Assembly: GCA_018648805.1 (NCBI GenBank)
Contig: JABGQM010000003.1
Span: forward strand, 1 to 64,000
Reading direction: 5' to 3'
Length of the DNA: 64,000 bases
From: Verrucomicrobiota bacterium
Lineage (GTDB): Bacteria; Verrucomicrobiota; Kiritimatiellia; UBA8416; JABMPJ01
Shown: positions 36,512-43,461 of the stretch, piece after piece
How the letters are laid out: each line of letters opens with the position of its first letter
How positions within the stretch are numbered: position 1 is the stretch's first letter
Program-made: the position numbers and the translations under genes
The notes under the pieces: generated by a model
What the model was told of the DNA's origin: nothing
What the model saw: only the letters and a program-made list of their open reading frames with translations
Databases searched by the model: none

Positions 36512-37582
36512 TTACCTGAGACCCGTCGGGGTGACGTCCGGCATCGTGCTCGTGGTGGTGGTCGTGCTGGTCGATGTCGAGGGGAACCAGGAAGGATCAT
36601 CGTCTAAAACGTCTTCCAGCTCCTCTTCCTCGCCTGCATCGTCATCATCGTCATCGTCATCGTCATCATCATCGTCGTCATCATCGTCATCATCATCGTC
36701 ACCAATTACGGGATCGGTCTGGATGGGTGGGGGAACCATCTCGTCGTCGTCGTCATCATCGTCGTCGTCATCATCATCGTCACCGTCAACGACGGTGGGA
36801 CCTTCATCCGGCTCGACGACGGCCACTTTGGGCTCAGGCTCGATGGTGTAGTTGATGGCTTCGCCCAGGGATCCGTCCGGGTCGACGAGGAGGATCGTCA
36901 CAACAACGGCATCAGAGGTGTCGGCCTGGCGGCGCCAGATCTTGACCACGCTGTTCTGCTCCATGGCCTCGCTGCGGGGTGTGCCGGTGTCGTCAGTGAA
37001 GGTGACGTCAAACTTGCCCTTGATATCTTTGAGGCGGATAAAGGACTGATCCTGGGCGCAGGAGACGGAGAGGAAATCATCGGCATCCATAACGGGCACC
37101 GCGAACATGTCGGAGAGGATGGCGATCTGGCCGGCCTTGCATGTGTAGACGGTGATCTTCAACTCGGCTTCGGACTTCAGCTCGACCGTGAAGGCGCCGC
37201 CGACGGTCTGGGCCGAAGAGCAGGGCGTGGTCACCGCGAGAGCGTTTGCCTCTTCAAGCACGACCTCAACCTTGCCGGCATCCAGTAAAATCGAGGCCGC
37301 TTCGACCGTCAGGTTGGCCAGTGGACTCACCTGGCAGGTGTTGTTCTCGGCGTATACCACGATAACGGATGCTCGCTTATCGGTGCGAACCACGGTGCCG
37401 TAAGGATAGCCTTTTCCCTCTTCGGCATCCTTGAATGCGCCCGCGCCGGGGGCCTTGACAGAGACCTCCCCTGTGACCTGCACGAGACGAAATACAGGCT
37501 CGAAGGGAACGGCCTGGACCAAGGCGGCCATCACGCAGCACGCGACAGCCAGTGAGAGTACGGATCGAACATGTAAGCGCAT
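36512..37582 (-). CDS. Exported FecR-like protein with two poly-aspartate tracts
   Basis: 356-residue exported protein with signal peptide ending near VQA/VPF. Residues about 30-160 resemble a FecR-type beta domain (GEVSVKAPGAGAF, then GTVVRTDKRASVIV). The C-terminal third is extremely acidic: runs of 13 and 21 consecutive Asp separated by a short Pro-containing linker, then Glu-rich and Ser/Thr-rich tails. Such tracts would bind calcium or other cations and keep the tail extended. The gene has its own promoter and an AGGAGG site nine bases before the ATG, and ends at a strong terminator. Function is unknown; signal reception is suggested only by the FecR resemblance. Confidence 0.8.
   Translation of the reverse strand: MRLHVRSVLSLAVACCVMAALVQAVPFEPVFRLVQVTGEVSVKAPGAGAFKDAEEGKGYPYGTVVRTDKRASVIVVYAENNTCQVSPLANLTVEAASILLDAGKVEVVLEEANALAVTTPCSSAQTVGGAFTVELKSEAELKITVYTCKAGQIAILSDMFAVPVMDADDFLSVSCAQDQSFIRLKDIKGKFDVTFTDDTGTPRSEAMEQNSVVKIWRRQADTSDAVVVTILLVDPDGSLGEAINYTIEPEPKVAVVEPDEGPTVVDGDDDDDDDDDDDDDEMVPPPIQTDPVIGDDDDDDDDDDDDDDDDDDDDDAGEEEELEDVLDDDPSWFPSTSTSTTTTTSTMPDVTPTGLR
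36638..36781. repeat. GTC/ATC trinucleotide tracts encoding poly-Asp
   Basis: Two imperfect trinucleotide arrays, 21 codons (36638-36700) and 13 codons (36743-36781), mix both Asp codons irregularly. Codon mixing lowers slippage compared with a pure repeat, which suggests selection for the residue rather than simple expansion. Confidence 0.85.
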
Positions 37583-37633
37583 CTGAGGTAACCTCCTGAT
37601 AAGACACCATTTAGTCGTAAGTATTCGGTTAGA

Positions 37634-37663
37634 ATGCTACGCCACCGCCCCTACAATCGTCAA
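37634..37663 (-). promoter_or_regulatory. Promoter of the FecR-like gene
   Basis: On the - strand TTGACG and TAGCAT are separated by 18 bases. Initiation near 37627 leaves a leader of about 45 bases with a strong AGGAGG. Confidence 0.55.
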
Positions 37664-37671
37664 GGAACGAT

Positions 37672-38517
37672 TTAATCCAATACCATGTTCGTGCAGGCCC
37701 CCGAAGTGGCGGGGAAATGATCGCGTGCCGCCTCTACGATCGCATCCACTTCCGGGTCGCGCCGCTTGGGACTATGATGGGTCAGGAGTAGCCGGTCCAC
37801 ATCGGCGGCTTTGGCGAGGGCTACGGCGGCTTGCCAGGTGCTGTGGCCCCAGCCGGCATGCTGGTCGATTTCGGCAGGCGTGAAGTGCGTATCGAAGATC
37901 AGGTGCCCGGTGCCGCGACAGAAATCGACGAACGTGTCCGGTATGGCATTGGCCCTGAACTCAACGTCGGTCGCCACGACCACACTGCAGCCGGGTCCTT
38001 CAAGGCGGTAGGCCATACAACGCTGGGGGTGGGGGACCTCACACCAGGTAATGTGGATGCCGTAGATATCCATGCCGCCGTGGCACTCTGGCAGCGATTC
38101 GTATTCGACCGCCGCGTCGGCCTGGTGAAGTCCGACCGGCCAGTAGGGCTTCCGCATGAAGGCGCGCAAGGCGTGTTGCCAATCGCCTTCGCGGTTCGGA
38201 TCCGCCATGAAGCGGATGTGTGCATTGCCGCTATAGAGAGGGCCGAAGCTCGGCAGACCGATCAGGTGATCCATGTGCAGGTGGGTCAGGAGCACGGTGA
38301 TAGGGGGCGGTACGGCCCGGTCGGCCAGCTCCTGGGTGACATGCCGCAGCCCGGTGCCGGCGTCGATCACGAGCAGTCCCTGCGGCGTTTCCAGACTAAA
38401 GCAGGTGGTGTCGCCCCCATAGCGCAGGAAATCAGCCCCGCACGACGGGAGTGTCCCGCGCGTCCCCCTGATAACAAACCCATTCATGGGGGGGATCATA
38501 ATACGAATATTCGGCAT
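37672..38517 (-). CDS. MBL-fold metallo-hydrolase (RNase Z/phosphodiesterase-like)
   Basis: 281-residue cytoplasmic metallo-beta-lactamase-fold protein. The metal motif HLHMDH is near residue 80, with downstream ligands at VPHP, ATDVEF and the C-terminal TTHHSPKR. The N-terminal GTRGTLPSCGADFLRYGGDT loop is seen in RNase-Z-like and cyclic-nucleotide-phosphodiesterase-like members (GVRGSxPxP class). No signal peptide. The start is uncertain: ATG codons at 38517, 38499 and 38487 all lack a clear ribosome binding site, and homology begins after the third. The substrate cannot be named. Confidence 0.85.
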   Translation of the reverse strand: MPNIRIMIPPMNGFVIRGTRGTLPSCGADFLRYGGDTTCFSLETPQGLLVIDAGTGLRHVTQELADRAVPPPITVLLTHLHMDHLIGLPSFGPLYSGNAHIRFMADPNREGDWQHALRAFMRKPYWPVGLHQADAAVEYESLPECHGGMDIYGIHITWCEVPHPQRCMAYRLEGPGCSVVVATDVEFRANAIPDTFVDFCRGTGHLIFDTHFTPAEIDQHAGWGHSTWQAAVALAKAADVDRLLLTHHSPKRRDPEVDAIVEAARDHFPATSGACTNMVLD

Positions 38518-38608
38518 CCAACAAGTATCTTATTGATAGATCAGCGGCGAAGAATCGCCGCAGTGGCGAGTGGCAGGTGGCGGGTGGTCATCGCGCTACG
38601 CGTCCTGT

Positions 38609-40444
38609 TTAGAGCCGTTGGCGTTTACCGAGGAGCACCACGTCACGCAGGGCTTCGGTGCTGCGCGCCTGGATCCAGCGCTTGTAGAAGTGCAGTGGCT
38701 GGGCCACTTGGGCGATCGCGGCCAGGGCGCGCAGGTGAAAGTTGCGCTCGTCGCGGGTGCCGGCCAGCACGAATACCGCGTGCACATCGGCCGTGTCGTC
38801 CGCCCAGGCGATCCCGGGCTTGCAGCGTGCCAACAGGATGTCGAAGGTGTGTTCGCCTTCGAGCACAAGATGCGGGATGGCCAGTCCACTGGCGATGACG
38901 GTGCTCGTATCTTTCTCGCGCGCATGCAGCAGGCGCACGATCTCGTCGGGCGCGGTCTTGAGTCGCGGGGCCATGACCTCAGCCACCTTGCCGAAGAACG
39001 CATCCAGCGTCAGCTTCTCATCAAGATCCAGAATGGGGCAGGTCTCAATCAACTCGTCGAAACGGTCAGACCCCATGTTGTCACGCTCGCGGATGACCTC
39101 CTTTAGCTCCGATTCCAGGAGGTGTTCGGTCAGGTCTTTCGAGGTCAGGCGTTCGATCAGGTGCAGCAGCGCGTACTCGCGCGTGGTGCGGACCCGTCCG
39201 TAGAACCAGTAGGCGAAGAAGCCGCCACCCACCAGCACGGCACTCGAGAGCAGGGCCGGGGCGCCCATGCCGACCAGAAGTGCGAGGCAGCCGAGGATGC
39301 CGATGACCTGTACCCAGGGGTAGAGCGGCGACTTGAACTGGGGCCGGTAGTTCTGCAGACGGCTCTCACGCATAATAATGACCGAGAGGCAGGAGAAGAG
39401 GAACGTCAGGATCAGCACACTGGAGGCGACCTTGATCAGGATGCTCAGCTTCAGAAAGAGTGCCACGATCATGAAACATCCCGTGACGATGAGTGAAACA
39501 TGCGGCGTGTGGAAGCGCGCGTTGACCCGTCCGAAGATGGCCGGCAGAAGCTGGTCTCGTGCCAGGGCCATCGGGTAGCGCGAGGCCGCCATGATGCCGG
39601 CATTGGCCGTTGAGATAAACGCCAGCACGGCCGCAATACTGAGCAGGATCACGCCGGGCGTTCCCAGAAAAACGCGTGCCCCATCCGAGATGGGCGTCAG
39701 TGACACGTCCAGCTTTTCGCTCCCCAGCGCACCGGAGGTCACCAGAACGACCAGGAAGTAGAGAATCGACACCACCAGCAGCGAAAGCATCATGCCCAGC
39801 GGTACCGTGCGGGCCGGTCGCTTGACCTCCTCGGCGATGGCGGCCACCTTGACCAGGCCACCGAACGAGATGAAGACGAGGCCTGCCGTCGACAGAACGG
39901 GCAGCGCACCGTAGGGCGCAAAGGGTTCAAAATTGGCCACCTGGATGGCCGGCAGCCCGCGCACAATATAGACCCCCAGGATACAGAGCAGGCCCACCAC
40001 CAGCCAGCGCTGCACGAGGGCGGCGCCCTCGATGCCGAAAATGTTGAGCCCGACGAAGCAGCAGCAGAGCACAACCGCCACCAGGCGAATGTCGATGTGT
40101 TGCGCCAGGATACCGGTGAAGGCGGCCATACCCACCAGGGCAAAGGCGCTCTTGAGGGATACCGAGAACCAGGTGATGAGTCCGTCCACAGTTCCCATGG
40201 CGGCGCCCATGCTGCGTGTCACGTAGTAATAGGTGCCGCCGGCCTTGGGCATGGCCGAAACCAATTCACTCTGGCTGAGCAGACCCGTGACGGCCAGCAG
40301 GCCGGCCAGGAGGTAGGAGAGGACCACAGCCGGTCCGGCCTCAGCATGTGCCAGGCCCGGCAGAATGAAGAGTCCTGAACTGATCATGGCACCCGTGGCG
40401 GTGCAGAAGACGTCGAATAATCCGAGCTTGTGTGCGCTTTTCAT
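38609..40444 (-). CDS. APC-family amino-acid permease fused to a PTS EIIA-like domain
   Basis: 611-residue inner-membrane protein. Residues about 1-420 form an APC-superfamily permease with 12 hydrophobic helices; GAMISSGLFILPG near residue 18 is the substrate-binding helix 1 signature, and KAGGTYYYV and FISFGGLVKVAAIAEE are family segments. A linker follows. Residues about 460-605 resemble the fructose/mannitol-type PTS EIIA domain (EIIA-2) with the phosphorylatable His in GLAIPH (H525). This would couple amino-acid transport to phosphorylation state, an inference from domain architecture. A GGGGG site lies about four bases before the ATG, behind a plausible promoter. Confidence 0.88.
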   Translation of the reverse strand: MKSAHKLGLFDVFCTATGAMISSGLFILPGLAHAEAGPAVVLSYLLAGLLAVTGLLSQSELVSAMPKAGGTYYYVTRSMGAAMGTVDGLITWFSVSLKSAFALVGMAAFTGILAQHIDIRLVAVVLCCCFVGLNIFGIEGAALVQRWLVVGLLCILGVYIVRGLPAIQVANFEPFAPYGALPVLSTAGLVFISFGGLVKVAAIAEEVKRPARTVPLGMMLSLLVVSILYFLVVLVTSGALGSEKLDVSLTPISDGARVFLGTPGVILLSIAAVLAFISTANAGIMAASRYPMALARDQLLPAIFGRVNARFHTPHVSLIVTGCFMIVALFLKLSILIKVASSVLILTFLFSCLSVIIMRESRLQNYRPQFKSPLYPWVQVIGILGCLALLVGMGAPALLSSAVLVGGGFFAYWFYGRVRTTREYALLHLIERLTSKDLTEHLLESELKEVIRERDNMGSDRFDELIETCPILDLDEKLTLDAFFGKVAEVMAPRLKTAPDEIVRLLHAREKDTSTVIASGLAIPHLVLEGEHTFDILLARCKPGIAWADDTADVHAVFVLAGTRDERNFHLRALAAIAQVAQPLHFYKRWIQARSTEALRDVVLLGKRQRL

Positions 40445-40464
40445 ATACCCCCAATCTGTGCGGT

Positions 40465-40493
40465 AGTATAGAGCGACAGATGACGGCGTGCCA
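40465..40493 (-). promoter_or_regulatory. Possible promoter of the permease-EIIA gene
   Basis: On the - strand TGGCAC and TATACT are separated by exactly 17 bases, about 21 bases upstream of the ATG. The -10 is good and the -35 is weak. Confidence 0.4.
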
Positions 40494-40515
40494 GCAAAGA
40501 TTCTATACGTGCGGG

Positions 40516-41595
40516 TCAGCCGTCGAAGCGGGTACCCGTCTTGACCTTGCTGATGATCTCCATCACGGCCAGCGACTGTTCCAGCGTGATCGGGAACGGC
40601 TCGCCACGGCGCAGCGACTTGTGGAGGTACTTCCAGATCGAGCTGGTGTTCACCTTGAGGCGTGGCTTGATCGGCAGGGTCTTCTCGATCCAGCGTAGTT
40701 TCTCGCTGCCGCCGAAGCCGGTGCCGAGCGGGGGACTGGCCTTGCGGGGCCGTAGGCGCTTGAGCTTCTGGGAGGGGGAGAGGTAGCGCAGTTTGAAGGT
40801 ATTGCCTTCCGATATGAGTGATCCGCGCGTGCCGTGCAGCGTGTAAACGGGCTCGGAGAGCGCGGTGCCTCCGCTGATCTGAATCTCGACGCTGCGCTCA
40901 TTCTCGCCGGTCAGGATAATACGCACGTGGTCTTCGGCATCCCCCGCCGCCGCCACGAGATTGAGGTGGCTCCACAAATTCTTGATCGGTGCATCAATCA
41001 GGCGCAACGCATGGTCGACCAGGTGCGGTCCCCAGTTGAGCAGCTGGCCGCCCCCGCAGGCGGTGATGGTCTGCCAGTCCTGGCGGCGCTGAAAGCCGTT
41101 GCGGCAGAGCTTGATCGTGTGCACGTCACCCAGCAGGCCGGAGTCGATGATCTCGCGCACATGCTGGAAGCCCGGCTCGAAGCGGCGGTTGTGCCGGATG
41201 AAAAGCTGGCCCTTGGACCGGTTGACGGCCGCCTTGAGCAGGCAGGCCTCCTTGTAGCTGAGCGCAATCGGTTTCTCGAGCAGGACGTGCTTACCGGCCT
41301 TGAGTGCGGCCAGGGCGTGGGGTACATGCTCGGGTGAACGGCTGGCGATATCGACCAACTCCACGGCGGGGTCGGCTATCAACGGTTCAATCGTGCGGTA
41401 GGTGCGGCAGCCTGTTTCCGTGGCGAGCTTCTCGCGGCGCTCCTTGATGGGATCACAGGCGGCCACAATCGTGAACAGTCGACTGTGCTCGCCGATCTCT
41501 CCCCGGTGCATGCCCCAACCGGCCCGGCCGAGGCCGACCAGTCCTACCTTGATTTTGCCGCGCGCTGTCCCGCTCTCTGCTGTCTGCTTACTCAT
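40516..41595 (-). CDS. Gfo/Idh/MocA-family NAD(P)-dependent oxidoreductase
   Basis: 359-residue cytoplasmic dehydrogenase. The Rossmann motif GLVGLGRAGWGMH (about 18-30) binds NAD(P), and EKPIAL near residue 110 contains the conserved lysine of the catalytic region. GPHLVDHAL near 190 matches the catalytic His region. The substrate is probably a sugar or cyclitol, but it cannot be inferred further. It lies 71 bases upstream of the permease gene on the same strand, with its own upstream region. Confidence 0.88.
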   Translation of the reverse strand: MSKQTAESGTARGKIKVGLVGLGRAGWGMHRGEIGEHSRLFTIVAACDPIKERREKLATETGCRTYRTIEPLIADPAVELVDIASRSPEHVPHALAALKAGKHVLLEKPIALSYKEACLLKAAVNRSKGQLFIRHNRRFEPGFQHVREIIDSGLLGDVHTIKLCRNGFQRRQDWQTITACGGGQLLNWGPHLVDHALRLIDAPIKNLWSHLNLVAAAGDAEDHVRIILTGENERSVEIQISGGTALSEPVYTLHGTRGSLISEGNTFKLRYLSPSQKLKRLRPRKASPPLGTGFGGSEKLRWIEKTLPIKPRLKVNTSSIWKYLHKSLRRGEPFPITLEQSLAVMEIISKVKTGTRFDG

Positions 41596-41669
41596 GCGTC
41601 ACTTCTCGCTTTGCTGTGGTTAATAATGCAGCCGACAGGCTAACCCAAGTGGCCCAGCCGTGGCAACCC

Positions 41670-42845
41670 TCATGCGCCGGCGAGGGCGAGGGCGCACAGC
41701 GTGAAAATCCCGTTGGCCAGCGCGTCGTCGTTGAAATTGTAAGCGGGGTTGTGCAGGCTCGGACTCTCCTCGCCCATGCCCAGTCGCAGCATGGCACCCT
41801 CGCGGCCCTCCAGGTAGTAGGCGAAGTCCTCAGAGCTCATGGAGGGCGCCGTCAGCTCATGCCATAGGGCGGAGCCGAGGTGGTGCTGCACCAGCGAGCG
41901 CGCCCGTGCACTGGCGGCCTCGCTGTTGATCGTGGGAAGGGCATAGCGTGACGTATAGTCGAGATCGGCCTGGATGCTTCGCGCGTCACACCTCTGGGTG
42001 ATAACGGCCCGGATGCGCTGCTCTAGCTGCGCACCCCGGGCGGCTTCAAGATAGCGTACCGTACCCTCAATCCGACATCGCTCCGGGATCACATTGGCGC
42101 TCTGTCCGCCGCGCAGCGAACAGACACTGACGACGGACCCATCCTCGGCCTGCACATCGGCGTGCAGCCGTTCCAGCGCTTGCACGATCTCGGCGGCCGC
42201 CGTGAGGGGGCTGTTGCCGCACTCGGGCGTGGACCCGTGGCAGCCGCTGCCGGTGAGCTGAACAGAGAAGAATGCGGCCGCCGCCATCACGGGCCCGCTG
42301 CGGCCGGCCACGACACCCACCGGCAGGCCCGGCCAGCCGTGCAGTGCGTAGGCCGCGCTGACCCCGTCGCAGGCGCCGCGTGCCACCAGGTCGCGACCGG
42401 CGGCCACAATCTCTTCGCCGGGTTGAAAGACGAATCGGACGTTGACCGGCAGAGGTCCCTGCCGTGCGGCCAGTACACGCGCCGCGCCGACCAGCATAGC
42501 CGTGTGGCCGTCGTGCCCGCAGCTGTGCGCCATGCCCGGCGTGGTAGATCGATACGTGCAGTCGGTGGTCTCATCGATCGGGAGGGCATCCATGTCGGCC
42601 CGCAGACAGATGGTGGTGCGGCTGTCGGCCCCCGGCAGCTCCGCAATCACATCGGTATCGAGCAGCGGCGGCCACGGGGCGAGTCCCGCCGCTCTGAGCG
42701 CATCGCGCACGCAGGCCGCCGTGCGTTTCTCGTGCAGCGCGATCTCCGGGTGGGCGTGCAGATCCTGTCGCAGTGCCCGCACGCCGGGCAGCACGCCCTG
42801 AACGGCGCGCTGCAACTCCTCTGCAACTGTGTCTGTGAGTGCCAT
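41670..42845 (-). CDS. M20-family metallo-amidohydrolase (amino-acid N-acyl hydrolase/carboxypeptidase type)
   Basis: 391-residue cytoplasmic peptidase/aminoacylase of the IAL/hippurate-hydrolase branch. DLHAHPE near residue 30, RADMDALP near 83, HSCGHDGH near 107 (Cys and His metal ligands) and QPGEE near 140 are present, and SSEDFAYY with a following His completes the metal site. It probably releases amino acids from N-acyl conjugates or indole-type conjugates. Its start codon shares one base with the preceding stop (TGATG), so it is translationally coupled to the small gene upstream. Confidence 0.92.
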   Translation of the reverse strand: MALTDTVAEELQRAVQGVLPGVRALRQDLHAHPEIALHEKRTAACVRDALRAAGLAPWPPLLDTDVIAELPGADSRTTICLRADMDALPIDETTDCTYRSTTPGMAHSCGHDGHTAMLVGAARVLAARQGPLPVNVRFVFQPGEEIVAAGRDLVARGACDGVSAAYALHGWPGLPVGVVAGRSGPVMAAAAFFSVQLTGSGCHGSTPECGNSPLTAAAEIVQALERLHADVQAEDGSVVSVCSLRGGQSANVIPERCRIEGTVRYLEAARGAQLEQRIRAVITQRCDARSIQADLDYTSRYALPTINSEAASARARSLVQHHLGSALWHELTAPSMSSEDFAYYLEGREGAMLRLGMGEESPSLHNPAYNFNDDALANGIFTLCALALAGA

Positions 42846-43123
42846 CAGCAGCCGTACCAGAAATCGAGGACCGCTTCACGCGATGGCATGGGGGCAGGCC
42901 CACGCATCTGTTGACACAGCATCAGATCGATGTCGTCAAACGCCTCCTGGAGATTGGGTGCCGGCGTGTGTTGCTGCGCATCGGTCAATCCGCACGAGAG
43001 GAACGCCGGCCAGCGGTCCGGCCGCTCGCCACGGAAGACCGCCGCCTGGCGACGCTTGGCCAGCGCGATCCTATCTTCATCTGCCTTGTAAAGGTCGCGC
43101 CATTCCCCGACGTCGAAAGCCAT
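42845..43123 (-). CDS. Small protein of unknown function coupled to the M20 gene
   Basis: 92-residue soluble protein starting MAFDVGEWRDLYKADEDRI. I do not recognise it firmly. The first half (RQAAVFRGERPDRWPAF) and the acidic segment EAFDDIDLMLCQQMRG look like the N terminus of larger uroporphyrinogen-decarboxylase-like proteins, so it may be a truncated relative. The end (FWYGC) is not typical of that family. The stop overlaps the M20 start by one base, which argues that it is translated. Confidence 0.55.
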   Translation of the reverse strand: MAFDVGEWRDLYKADEDRIALAKRRQAAVFRGERPDRWPAFLSCGLTDAQQHTPAPNLQEAFDDIDLMLCQQMRGPAPMPSREAVLDFWYGC

Positions 43124-43212
43124 GCTCTTACCCCTATATGGACTCTGTATTCGAAACGTCAGCAGCATAGCGCCACGTATCTATGGACGCAATGGACGAT
43201 ATCTCCATGGGT

Positions 43213-43372
43213 AAATCACGGACGCATCTGCGATGCATTGCACATGGCGGGGTAGTGGACTGTACGTGCGTATCTCCGAGACGCACGCCCTCTGCACGGG
43301 CACATCTCGGAGATATGTGCCTACTGCGCCGCTCCATGCAATAGGTCGCAGATGCGCCCGTAAGTCACCTGC
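43213..43372. repeat. Large nested inverted repeat (MITE-like or structured element)
   Basis: Outer arms ACGGaCGCATCTGCGA (left) and TCGCAGATGCGCCCGT (right) pair and extend inward through ATTGCA/TGCAAT. Inner arms carry TATCTCCGAGA and TCTCGGAGATA. Each inner arm can also fold alone: GTGCGT/ACGCAC on the left and GGCACAT/ATGTGCC on the right. The whole quasi-palindrome spans about 150 bases with arms of about 65. It fills most of the gap between the small gene and the macroglobulin gene; no gene is seen in it. Confidence 0.75.
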
Positions 43373-43461
43373 TTGCAATTTTTCTTGGAACAAACTCGCA
43401 GGCAGCAGCGTCTTATTGTAAACGGGTTCTAGTTTGTGCGACTGATTTGAAAGGAACATCC

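Noticed and set aside
36531-36851. Poly-serine frame on the + strand
   Set aside because: It is the complement of the poly-Asp codons of the FecR-like gene, which has signal peptide, promoter and terminator.
38560-38600. Another GCAGTGAGCAGT repeat copy near GTGGCGAGTGGCAGGTGGCG
   Set aside because: Only loosely similar and of different unit; probably unrelated simple sequence.
37831-38898. 355-codon + strand frame over the MBL and permease ends
   Set aside because: Crosses two supported - strand genes and shows no domain.
40478-40500. Sigma-54 promoter suggested by TGGCAC before the permease gene
   Set aside because: The -12 GC element at the required spacing is missing; a sigma-70 reading fits better.
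43201-43380. CRISPR-like or tRNA-like structure
   Set aside because: The repeats are inverted and non-identical with no regular spacers; no cloverleaf with anticodon arm can be drawn. No CRISPR array, tRNA or rRNA was found anywhere in the window.
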